A stretch of DNA of 64,000 nucleotides from an uncultured Clostridia bacterium (GTDB taxonomy: Bacteria > Bacillota > Clostridia > Christensenellales > Aristaeellaceae), in assembly GCA_937894675.1 (NCBI GenBank), contig CALCQO010000004.1, positions 186,001-250,000 of the forward strand, in the 5' to 3' direction. A program made the translations under genes and the position numbers. The stretch's first letter is position 1. The number at the start of each line of letters is the position of its first letter. The notes beneath the pieces were generated by a model that did no database searches, was not told where the DNA came from, and saw nothing but the letters and a program-made list of their open reading frames with translations. This document shows, piece by piece, positions 8,096-15,452 of the stretch.

Positions 8096-9512
8096 ATTCC
8101 ATCACCTGCTGCCCGTCCGTAATGGTGCGGTCCTCATTGTCCGCCACATCGCTAAAGGACAGGTCATCCTGCAGGGACACCAGTTTATCGCTTTTCTCAA
8201 TCACCGTCACCGGGGTCTTTTTCACCGTAAAACCAGAATTGCTCAGCAAGCCGCCGTACTGCTGCTGCACGGTGTACACAAAGCTGCTGCCGTCGCTGTC
8301 GGTGCGCAGGGCGCTGGCGGGGATCAGCGTGGTGGTCTTGTCCGCCCGGTAAGTAATGCTGACCGGCGTCTGCTTGCCCATTAGGGCGCTTAAGCCGCCC
8401 AGGTCGGATATCTGCTTGGCGGTGAGCTCCACATAGGCGTACTTGCGGTTGTCCCCGGACACGGTGATGTCGGAGATGGTTAAATCCCCCTTGATGCCTT
8501 CCACCGTGACCTTCATGCCCTTTTTCAGCGTCTTTTTCACCTGGGTGATGTCGCAGCGCAGGCTGGGGGTGTCCCCTTCCTTGCTGATGGTGTACAGCGC
8601 CTTCACGCCGTCGTAGCTGTCCCCCACCTTCAGGGCGAACTTGGTTAAATACCCGTCGTGGGGGGCGCGCACTTCCAGCACCGCTGCCCGCTGGGCGTCC
8701 AGCGCCAGCATTTTTCGTTGGGCGTCGGCCATTTGCTCCCGGGATTCGTCCTGTTTTTTGATGCTGTCAAAGGTGTTGTTGGCCGCCCGGCGCAGCCCGC
8801 CCACCCCGGTATACAAATCCAGCAGTTTGCGATTTGCCAGCTGGCTGTCCACATACGCCTGGAACGCCGTGTCCAGGGCTTCCTGCATGCCTGGGTACTT
8901 TTCCTTATCCGCCGTGATTTGGGGCGGCTGTGGGGGAACCTCCGCTGCCTTGCCCTTGGGGGCGGTCAGCAGTTCCTCGGGCAGCTTGCCCCAGGAAGCG
9001 ATGTCGGGGTTGATGTCATAGTGCAGCTTCTGAGCCAGGGCCATGGCCTCGTAGTGCTTGAGGTAATAGGTGTCGGACGCCTTCACCATGGCGTTGTAAA
9101 TATCGTTATGCTGGGTGGTCGCGTCCAGGCGGATGGTCTTGGCGCGCTCGTCGACTAGGGCGCGGGCCGCCTTCTTATACTCGGCCACCAGTGTATCCAT
9201 CTGCTTTTCATACTCCCCGGTAACGGTGGTCAGCAGCAGGTCGCCCTGCTTTACCTGATAGCCTTCCTTGGCCGTTACTTTGCTAACGGACACCCCCAGC
9301 CCCGCGGCCTCGGGCAGCACCACGTCCTCCCCCTCGGGGAAGTAGATTTCCCCCGTCAGGGAAATCTTGTCCTCCAATTTGCCGCGGGTCGCTTTGATTT
9401 TCTGCACCTTGGGCGTGGTAATGGTCTGCACGGTGCGGGCAAAGAACATGCTCACCGCCAGAATGACCATCAGAATCAGCAGCCCTTTGAGGGCTTTTTG
9501 CTTGGTCGTCAT
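8085..9512 (-). CDS. HlyD/YknX-type membrane fusion (adaptor) protein
   Basis: 475 residues. One N-terminal span (about 9-30) anchors the protein; a lipoyl/barrel-sandwich half (VQKIKATRGKLEDKISLTGEI, then KEGYQVKQGDLLL) leads into a long helical hairpin (about 110-275, with AEYKKAARALVDERAK) and a second barrel half (VRAPHDGYLTKFALKVGD), followed by beta-barrel and membrane-proximal domains. In Gram-positive bacteria such adaptors (YknX) couple to MacB-like permeases, which fits the overlapping downstream gene. The residues between the two barrel halves include a Pro-rich insert (VPPQPPQI). Confidence 0.8.
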   Translation of the reverse strand: MTTKQKALKGLLILMVILAVSMFFARTVQTITTPKVQKIKATRGKLEDKISLTGEIYFPEGEDVVLPEAAGLGVSVSKVTAKEGYQVKQGDLLLTTVTGEYEKQMDTLVAEYKKAARALVDERAKTIRLDATTQHNDIYNAMVKASDTYYLKHYEAMALAQKLHYDINPDIASWGKLPEELLTAPKGKAAEVPPQPPQITADKEKYPGMQEALDTAFQAYVDSQLANRKLLDLYTGVGGLRRAANNTFDSIKKQDESREQMADAQRKMLALDAQRAAVLEVRAPHDGYLTKFALKVGDSYDGVKALYTISKEGDTPSLRCDITQVKKTLKKGMKVTVEGIKGDLTISDITVSGDNRKYAYVELTAKQISDLGGLSALMGKQTPVSITYRADKTTTLIPASALRTDSDGSSFVYTVQQQYGGLLSNSGFTVKKTPVTVIEKSDKLVSLQDDLSFSDVADNEDRTITDGQQVMEYVD

Positions 9513-9521
9513 GTGTCCCCC

Positions 9522-10415
9522 TTACTTCATATCGCTCAGCTGGATGCCCAGCAGGATATCTTCCTGAAAATAGGTATACATCAGCAGCGCCGGCAGGATA
9601 TACAGCGCCGCGCTGGCAAAGGCCACCCCCATCTCCTGGGTGCTTAAGTCGTTGAACATCACCGACAGGGGCAGCTTGTCGCGGGCGTTGCCCAGATAGA
9701 TCAGCGGCTGCTCCACCATGTTCCAGGAGTCGGCGAAGCTCAGCGCGCAGGCCGCCCCCAGGATGGGCTTGGAGATGGGCAGCACGATGTGCAGAAAGGT
9801 GCGCACCGTGCCCGCGCCGTCCATCAGCCCCGCCTCCAGCATCTCCTGGGGAATGGTCACCATGTACTGGCGCACCAGAAAGATGTAGAAGGGCGACACC
9901 ACCATGGGCAGGATGACCGCCCATACCGTGTTCATCAGCCCCAGGGTGCGCATGGTCAGCACGCTGGGCGCCATGGTTACCTGGAAGGGCAGCAGCATCA
10001 GCATCAGCACCAGGAAGAACAGGGTGTCCCTGCCCCGGAACTTGAAGCAGCTCAGCGCGTAGGCCATGGCGGGAATCAGCAGCGCCTGCCCCAGCAGGAT
10101 GGCGGAGGTATACCGCACGGAGTTGACAAACAGCCGCAGATACACGGGCTTTTCAATCAGCAGGCTGTAGTACTGCCGCAGCGACACCATGGCCGGGGAG
10201 AGCAGCACATCCATCCACTGCTTGTCGTCAAAGTTGTTGCGGGTTTTCAGGTACCCCTCCATTTCCTTCACGGGGAAAAAGGAGTACAGGAACGTCAGCA
10301 CAATGGGCAGCAGGATGACGATGGAAATCAGCACCAGCAGCACGCCGGACAGGCCCCTGACCCATTTTCTGCTGCCGGGACGGTAGCGGGTGGCTTCCCA
10401 ATTACTCAACGCCAC
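9522..10415 (-). CDS. MalG-type ABC importer permease
   Basis: 297 residues from the GTG at 10415, preceded by GGAAGGGGG; this start overlaps the upstream permease stop by 14 bases. Six spans are predictable, beginning at about residue 20 (GLSGVLLVLISIVILLPIV). The cytoplasmic EAA-type coupling loop is MLEAGLMDGAGTVRTFLHIV, the contact site for an ATPase of the MalK/MsmX class. It belongs to the carbohydrate ABC family and pairs with the adjacent MalF-type gene. No cognate ATPase gene lies nearby, so a shared MsmX-type ATPase encoded elsewhere is likely. Confidence 0.88.
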   Translation of the reverse strand: MALSNWEATRYRPGSRKWVRGLSGVLLVLISIVILLPIVLTFLYSFFPVKEMEGYLKTRNNFDDKQWMDVLLSPAMVSLRQYYSLLIEKPVYLRLFVNSVRYTSAILLGQALLIPAMAYALSCFKFRGRDTLFFLVLMLMLLPFQVTMAPSVLTMRTLGLMNTVWAVILPMVVSPFYIFLVRQYMVTIPQEMLEAGLMDGAGTVRTFLHIVLPISKPILGAACALSFADSWNMVEQPLIYLGNARDKLPLSVMFNDLSTQEMGVAFASAALYILPALLMYTYFQEDILLGIQLSDMK

Positions 10416-11250
10416 GCACCCCCTTCCGCGCGTACAGGATGCCAAAGAGCACCAACACAATCACCGCGAAGGAATAGGCCGCGGTGGTGACATCCTGATA
10501 GTCCAGCATGGCGAACTTGTTGTTCATATAGTGCTGCAGGGTGTACACGGCTTCATTTGGGTAGGCGCCGCCGATGAAGTACACTTCCTTGAAGATTTTG
10601 AAGGCGTTTACCCAGGCTAGCACAAACACCAGGAAAGCCGTGGGCAAAATGAGGGGCAGGGTAATCCTCGTTTCCTGCTTCCAGGCGCCCGCCCCCTCGA
10701 GCCGGGCGAACTCGTAGAACTCTTCCGGCACGCTCTGCAGGGCGGCGGAAAAGATGATGATGGAAAAGCCGATGTTCTTCCACACATACAGCAGCACCAC
10801 CGGCACCCTGAGCATGTGGCTTTCCAGCCACAATACCCGGCCCGCCCCCAGCCACACGCTGAGCCGGTTGATGATGCCGCCGTAGTCAAACAGCAGCGTC
10901 CAGACAATCAGCATGGCGCTGGTGGGCACCAGGTAGGGCATCAGCAGGATGTTGCGGAAAGGCAGGGAAGCGCGCCCCAGGGAGCGCAGCATCACCGACA
11001 GCAGGAAGGACAGCACGAAAATGAGCGGCGCGCTGATGAGGGACAGTTCCAGGGAGTTTTTCAGCCCCAGCCGGAACACCTCGTTCTGCCAGATTCGCTG
11101 GTAGTTGGCAAAGCCCACGATATTGTTTTGTATGGTGCCGTCCGTCAGGCTGTAGTAGATGCCCCCGATAAAGGGCACCAGGTAGAACACCATCAGCCCC
11201 GCAAGCCCGGGTAGCAGAAACAGCCACAGGCTTTTTTTCTTGGTAAACAT
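10402..11250 (-). CDS. MalF-type ABC importer permease
   Basis: 282 residues, the size of the short Gram-positive MalF/UgpA permeases. First span at about 7-29 (LWLFLLPGLAGLMVFYLVPF), six spans in all. The coupling loop reads EFYEFARLEGAGAWKQ, matching the EAA motif. It sits 17 bases after the solute-binding protein gene and overlaps the MalG-type gene, forming the membrane pore of an importer. Confidence 0.88.
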   Translation of the reverse strand: MFTKKKSLWLFLLPGLAGLMVFYLVPFIGGIYYSLTDGTIQNNIVGFANYQRIWQNEVFRLGLKNSLELSLISAPLIFVLSFLLSVMLRSLGRASLPFRNILLMPYLVPTSAMLIVWTLLFDYGGIINRLSVWLGAGRVLWLESHMLRVPVVLLYVWKNIGFSIIIFSAALQSVPEEFYEFARLEGAGAWKQETRITLPLILPTAFLVFVLAWVNAFKIFKEVYFIGGAYPNEAVYTLQHYMNNKFAMLDYQDVTTAAYSFAVIVLVLFGILYARKGVRGVE

Positions 11251-11267
11251 TCGCTTCTCGTTTCCGC

Positions 11268-13598
11268 TTACTGGTTTTCCAGACGGATCAGGCGCAGCTT
11301 GGCGTCGCTTTCCTGGATGAACTGATCCAGGCTGAGCTGGCCGCCGAAGTAGCGTTCCCTAAGTTCCGACAAATCCTGCTGGCTCATGAGCATGTTGGTT
11401 TTATAGGTCGCGATGTAGCTGTTTTCCATCAGCTGCCGGTAGGCGGCGATGGCAGCGGTGCTGGCCAGGAACTTGCCGTACTCATTGTACTGCGCAAAGT
11501 TCTCTTCCATCTGCTTGATGGTGGCTTCCATCTCTGTTTTCTCGGCGCCTTCCGCCTTTTCCAGGGCAACCTTCATGGCTGCCAGCTGCTGGCTGAAGTT
11601 GGCCACAACCCGCTCGTGGTCGGGGTTGATGATGGGCTCGTTTTCGCCGGGGTAGAAGGTCACCTTGGACAGCGCGTCCAGCCCCTTGATGTAATTCTCC
11701 GCGTAGCGCAGGGCCGCGTCCATGTTCTTGCTCTGGGAATTGATAATCATCACCACGGCTGAACCCTTAACCACCGGAGGCGCGTCCTGGTCCGCCTTCA
11801 TGCCGAAGAACATATCCGGCGCGCTCATGTCGTTTCCGTCGGGGCGGTTGAGGAAGTACTCGTAGCTTTGCAGATCAAAGGAGTAGCCCTGGGTAAACAG
11901 GGTGGGGCGCTGGAAAAACTCGTTCATATCTTCGTTGTTGCTGAAATCCACTTCGTCATCATCCATCAATTGGGTGTTTACCGAAGCCAAGGCCTCGGCC
12001 ATCTGGCGGAACAGGGGGGTATCCAGGGTCATCTCCTCCCCCTTGTAGGCCATGTAGTCGGTATAGGTGGACAGCAGCAGGTCCTTCAGCCATCCGCTGC
12101 CTGTCTGCATGTTGATGTTGTACTCCCCCTCCTGGGCGTGCTCCTCATAGAAGGTCTTGACACTCTGGCACACTTCCCCATAGGTGGCGGGCAGGGGCAT
12201 GCCCAGCTTGGCAAAGGCTTTGGAGTTCAGGCTCATGCTTTCGATGTTCAGCCGCACGGGCAGGGCGAGGATTTTACCGTCCTGCATGCCCACTTCCTTC
12301 ATCTGCGGGTACAGCTTGTCCATATGCTCCTGGAACACGGGGCTTGCGGACAAATCCGCCGCGTAGCCCTTCACCAGCAGGTTGGCCACGTCCATCCAGC
12401 CGGTCTCGATGAAGAGGATGTCGATACCGTCCTCCCCGCTGACCAGCGCCTGCCCCAGCTCCTGGGCGCTGGAGAACCACTTGTTCTGCAGGGCGGTAAC
12501 CGACACGTCGGGCATGTTCTGCAAGGCAGCCTTGTGGGCGTTGTTTTCCTCGCCCCCGTAAATCACCAAACTGGTGGCGGGCAAATCCGCGGGGTTGGTG
12601 GAGCGCACATGCATGGTGTCGCCCACGCACAGGGCGACGCGGCCGTCGGGCAGCAGGGGCATTTTGTCCCCCGTGCCGCCCCAGAACTCCCGGGTGGGCA
12701 AGTAGGCGCACTTTTCCTCGGTGCCGTCGGGCAGGCGGCGGACAACCCCGTTGCCAATCAGGTACAGCACGGCGTCCTTGTCCTTTTCGTACTTGATGGT
12801 CATCCCCATGCCCATGTTGCCCGCGTTGAGGTCGGCGAAGGTGCCGATTTCCTCGATAGTATCGCTCTGGGGGTCAAACACACCCAGGGCGGTGGGCACA
12901 AAGGCGCTGGTGGCGGGATCGTAGCTGTTGTCCTCATCCCGCACGCTGACCAGCAGCTTGCCGTCCTTATAGGCGGCGATGCCGGTGATGAACTCGCTGT
13001 CGTAGGAGGCGGCTTCCCCCGTTGCGATGTCGTAGGACATCAGGGTGCGGTTCTGGGTATTGTTCTGATAGTTGTTGAACAGGCAGTACAGCTGGCCGTT
13101 CATCAAAAGCGCCTGCTCGGGCATATCCATGTAGGAGTGCTCCACCCCGGCGTCCGTCTCGTAGGTCTGGGTGCGGTCCTGCATCTGCAGGGACACCGGC
13201 TCGCCAAAGACAAGTTCGCCGCCGGAAATATCCAGGGTGAACAGGCGGGCGTTGCTGCCGTCCATGCCCCAGAGTTGCTGGCCGTCCGACAAAAGGATGC
13301 TGATGGTGGGTTTTCTCTCCTCCTCCGGCAGGGACAGCTGCTCCAGCTGGTTGTGGCTGGCCGCCAGGGTGAAGGCTGCCTGGCCGCTGAGCCAGGAATA
13401 GATGCCCTCGGGGTTCAGGACATAGACCGTGTCCCCCAGCACAGCGGCGCTCCGGATGGAGGAGTACCCCGTCTGGCTTTCGCTGAGCACCTTGATGTCC
13501 TCATTGGGAGAGGCGCTTGCCTCAGCCATGGCGGCAAAGGGCAGCAGGGTAAGCAGAAAAAGAAAAACAATCCCTCGAAGCAAGTACTTGTTGCGCAT
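11268..13598 (-). CDS. Long extracellular solute-binding protein with N-terminal propeller-like half
   Basis: 776 residues, nearly twice the usual carbohydrate-binding protein. A signal peptide (residues 1-26, ending AAMAEA, with no lipobox Cys visible) is followed by a region to about 330 with repeated short beta-strand patterns (DTVYVLNPEGIYSW, QLWGMDGSNARLFTLD, AVLYLIGNGVVRRLPDG) suggestive of a beta-propeller. From about 340 on it is a family 1 binding protein (DGIDILFIETGWMDVANLL; KILALPVRLNIESM; GSAVVMIINSQS). The two permease genes follow at once, so it supplies their substrate. The fused propeller could be a sensor or cell-wall docking module; that is inference. Confidence 0.82.
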   Translation of the reverse strand: MRNKYLLRGIVFLFLLTLLPFAAMAEASASPNEDIKVLSESQTGYSSIRSAAVLGDTVYVLNPEGIYSWLSGQAAFTLAASHNQLEQLSLPEEERKPTISILLSDGQQLWGMDGSNARLFTLDISGGELVFGEPVSLQMQDRTQTYETDAGVEHSYMDMPEQALLMNGQLYCLFNNYQNNTQNRTLMSYDIATGEAASYDSEFITGIAAYKDGKLLVSVRDEDNSYDPATSAFVPTALGVFDPQSDTIEEIGTFADLNAGNMGMGMTIKYEKDKDAVLYLIGNGVVRRLPDGTEEKCAYLPTREFWGGTGDKMPLLPDGRVALCVGDTMHVRSTNPADLPATSLVIYGGEENNAHKAALQNMPDVSVTALQNKWFSSAQELGQALVSGEDGIDILFIETGWMDVANLLVKGYAADLSASPVFQEHMDKLYPQMKEVGMQDGKILALPVRLNIESMSLNSKAFAKLGMPLPATYGEVCQSVKTFYEEHAQEGEYNINMQTGSGWLKDLLLSTYTDYMAYKGEEMTLDTPLFRQMAEALASVNTQLMDDDEVDFSNNEDMNEFFQRPTLFTQGYSFDLQSYEYFLNRPDGNDMSAPDMFFGMKADQDAPPVVKGSAVVMIINSQSKNMDAALRYAENYIKGLDALSKVTFYPGENEPIINPDHERVVANFSQQLAAMKVALEKAEGAEKTEMEATIKQMEENFAQYNEYGKFLASTAAIAAYRQLMENSYIATYKTNMLMSQQDLSELRERYFGGQLSLDQFIQESDAKLRLIRLENQ

Positions 13599-13766
13599 AA
13601 TTCCTCCGTTCTTTCAACCGGGCGCGGGACGCAGGCCGACATTTGCCTGCTGCCATATTGGTGCGGATGTGCCTGGCGGGAAGTCCTCCCTTTGTTAGAC
13701 GCTTGGAACCCTGGTTTTGTTTCAAAAGTCAAATAATTCCATGGGTTTTCCCACTCCAGCAGCCCC

Positions 13767-13795
13767 ATGATACCATCAGGTCATGGGGGATTCAA
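13767..13795 (-). promoter_or_regulatory. Promoter of the solute-binding protein operon with overlapping operator
   Basis: On the minus strand TTGAAT (13795-13790), 17-base spacer, TATCAT (13772-13767). The inverted repeat CCCCATGA (13763-13770) / TCATGGGG (13781-13788), spacing 10, covers the -10 and spacer, a classic repressor position. Transcription would start near 13760, leaving a leader of about 160 bases. Confidence 0.6.
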
Positions 13796-13840
13796 GGAAT
13801 AACCTTACAGTTTTGTAACAATTAAGAAAGAATTAAGAAA

Positions 13841-13866
13841 TCCAGGCAGTTTATGTCCCGCCTGGA
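13841..13866 (-). terminator. Terminator of the zinc-ribbon membrane protein gene
   Basis: TCCAGGC (13841-13847) pairs with GCCTGGA (13860-13866); read on the minus strand the stem is followed by a T-rich stretch (TTTCTTAATTC), placing it correctly after the stop at 13900. Confidence 0.6.
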
Positions 13867-13899
13867 TGGGTGAAAAAGATTCTGTTGATGGCCTGCCTG

Positions 13900-14454
13900 T
13901 CAGCCCCTCCACCGAAGCCCAGTGCCGCAGTAGGGGCAGCGGGTGGTGCGGCCAGCGGAAACCATGTTTTCCGCCCCGCAGGAGGTGCATTTCATGGGGT
14001 AGCTATCCGTAGTTGTCTCTGTTTCTGTTTCAGGCTGGCGCTGCGGCCTGTCAGGCCAGGCGCCCTCTTGCCCTTCCATCAGCCAGTACTTGATGGGGTG
14101 GCTGCCGGGGCTGAGCAGCACAAAATCGCCATCCTTCTGCACCGCGGCTTCGGGCAGGAGGCCCAGCTTGGTCATCCGCTTGACACGGCGGATAAGCGCC
14201 TGCTGGCTGATTTTCAGCCGCCCGGCAATCTGTTTGGTATTGCCTACCTCAAGGCCTTTGATCTCGTTAAGAAAGCGGGGGAACTCTTTTACCGCCAGGT
14301 AATTCTGCGCCCACTGGTAGATTTTATACAGCACCAGCAGGATGATGAGCAGCGGCGCGGAGGTGCTGAAAGCGCCCCAAAGGAGCAGCCCATACAAAGC
14401 GATGCGGGTGATGGTTTTTTTACGAAGCTTTTTCAGCGTAAAATCTAATGCCAT
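13900..14454 (-). CDS. Membrane protein with winged-helix-like region and C-terminal zinc ribbon
   Basis: 184 residues from the ATG at 14454 (AGAGGAG upstream); the in-frame extension to 14625 lies in the leader and is rejected. A basic N-terminus (LKKLRKK) precedes two short hydrophobic segments (about 17-42), a helical region resembling a winged helix (KQIAGRLKISQQALIRRVKRM, trimmed here: about residues 74-96), and a C-terminal zinc ribbon CTSCGAEN...RCPYCGTG (four Cys in two CxxC pairs). I do not recognise the family; the order membrane anchor, helix-turn-helix-like, zinc ribbon suggests a membrane-tethered regulator or scaffold. It is transcribed divergently from a secreted-protein gene. 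Confidence 0.75.
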   Translation of the reverse strand: MALDFTLKKLRKKTITRIALYGLLLWGAFSTSAPLLIILLVLYKIYQWAQNYLAVKEFPRFLNEIKGLEVGNTKQIAGRLKISQQALIRRVKRMTKLGLLPEAAVQKDGDFVLLSPGSHPIKYWLMEGQEGAWPDRPQRQPETETETTTDSYPMKCTSCGAENMVSAGRTTRCPYCGTGLRWRG

Positions 14455-14460
14455 AATGCT

Positions 14461-14632
14461 CCTCTGCGTTGTAGACCCAGGCAGTGACCCAGCCCTTAAA
14501 AATGAAGCCTGCTTAGGAGTTGATACCTGCGCCGCAGGAGGGGCAGCTACCGGGCGCATGCCGCTCTGAACTCGCCTTTGCCTGGCGGCCGTGTTCCGTG
14601 ACATTCCCTCTACCCTGCCTCCCAATGGGCAT
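14461..14632 (-). other. Structured untranslated leader of unknown type
   Basis: About 170 GC-rich bases lie between a minus-strand promoter and the start at 14454, with no credible reading frame. Read on the minus strand they contain local hairpins CGCC/GGCG, GGC/GCC and CCTGC/GCAGG (triloop), and a possible long-range helix GGCAG with CTGCC extended past a bulge by GGA with TCC. The length and folding resemble a riboswitch or autoregulatory leader. It does not match T-box, SAM, TPP, glycine or c-di-GMP consensus features that I know. Confidence 0.4.
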
Positions 14633-14662
14633 ATCTTAGCATAAAACAGCTTTTTCTTTCAA
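14633..14662 (-). promoter_or_regulatory. Promoter of the zinc-ribbon gene, divergent and overlapping
   Basis: On the minus strand TTGAAA (14662-14657), 18-base spacer, TAAGAT (14638-14633). The same six bases read on the plus strand (TTTCAA) are positioned 18 bases before TATACT (14681-14686), a likely -10 for the secreted-protein gene, so the two divergent promoters share their -35 segment. Confidence 0.5.
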
Positions 14663-14715
14663 CTTTCCCTGTACAAAGGGTATACTCTACCAACAATCAT
14701 GGAAAGGAGCCGCCC

Positions 14716-15297
14716 ATGAACCTGCTCGCCCTGCTGCTTGCCCTGTTGCTGGGCATCCTGTCCCCGGCAAAGCCCGCTTTGCCCCTTGGCAGCGAAACGG
14801 AAGAATCCCTGATTCACTTCTTTGGCGGCAGCCCGGCCGCCGAAGAGGCCGCCATGGCACACAGTTTCACCGGCCTGTTGGACCTGCGGCCCGCGCACCG
14901 CGGCATGGTTGATCCCCTGGGCGTCGTCCAATATTTTAATACCCGGTACCCCCGGCAAATGGACATGGGGTACTATCAGGACGCTGCCTTTGCCCGCCCC
15001 GCTCTGGCGGAGGAGTACAACCTGGATGTGAAGGTGCCCGTTTCCCAGTACATCACCCTGCTGTCGGACTTGCCCGCGGACGCCCTGATGCTGACAGATT
15101 TATACAATTTTGATGAGGACAACCTGCGCTGGTCCCTCTACCTGCTCAGCGATTTGGACGCGGCCTACCGGCTGCTCATCTGCCGGGAAACCCCGGGCAG
15201 CGTCACCTTGCTCGTCATCGACATTCCCGCCCAAAATAGCCGCAAAAATACCGCCAGGTTCGAAGGAACCCGGCGTTTTCAAACAGCCCGCCCATAG
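14716..15297 (+). CDS. Small secreted protein of unknown function
   Basis: 193 residues; GGAAAGGAG precedes the ATG. A signal-like hydrophobic N-terminus (about 1-17, LLALLLALLLGILSP) suggests export or membrane anchoring. The mature part is acidic with no recognised domain; short patterns such as LYNFDEDNLRWSLYLLSDLD and LLICRETPGSVTLLVIDIP look like a mixed alpha/beta fold. The last 21 residues are Arg/Asn-rich and their codons run right up to the structured repeat, whose first base is the last base of the TAG stop. This may mean the original C-terminus was replaced when the repeat inserted; unproven. Confidence 0.65.
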   Translation: MNLLALLLALLLGILSPAKPALPLGSETEESLIHFFGGSPAAEEAAMAHSFTGLLDLRPAHRGMVDPLGVVQYFNTRYPRQMDMGYYQDAAFARPALAEEYNLDVKVPVSQYITLLSDLPADALMLTDLYNFDEDNLRWSLYLLSDLDAAYRLLICRETPGSVTLLVIDIPAQNSRKNTARFEGTRRFQTARP

Positions 15298-15444
15298 CGT
15301 GTTCAAAAGGCACGCAAGGCGAGGAACGAAACTGGCCAGGCGAGGAAGCTTACCATAACGTAAGTGCCCGAGCCTGGCCAGTTTCTGTGACGAAGGAAGC
15401 ATTTTTCCTTCAGAAAAATGCGGTCGCGTGCCTTTTCAACACGC
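15297..15444 (+). repeat. Structured intergenic repeat, copy A
   Basis: A 148-base element fills the gap between two convergent genes. Outer arms 15297-15315 and 15426-15444 pair over 19 bases with a single C-C mismatch. Inside are a perfect 14-base helix (15328-15341 with 15372-15385), a hairpin CTTAC/GTAAG nested in it (15349-15353, 15360-15364) and a 9-base hairpin (15399-15407, 15413-15421). Conserved blocks shared with copy B: AAGGCGAGGAACG (15316-15328), AGCTTAC, GTAAGTG and TGACGAAG (15388-15395). Confidence 0.85.
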
Positions 15445-15452
15445 CGCGCAAT

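Larger units (their letters stand above)
13599..13899. other. 301-base intergenic region with promoter, operator and terminator
   Basis: No gene seen. It holds a roughly 160-base leader for the solute-binding protein operon, its promoter and an overlapping inverted repeat (13763-13795), and a terminator for the next minus-strand gene (13841-13866). Confidence 0.7.

Noticed and set aside
14461..14632. Cobalamin riboswitch
   Set aside because: AGGGAA, GCTGCCCC and TCACTG occur in suggestive order on the minus strand, but spacing and the core B12-box pairing do not match, and the gene is not a cobalamin gene.
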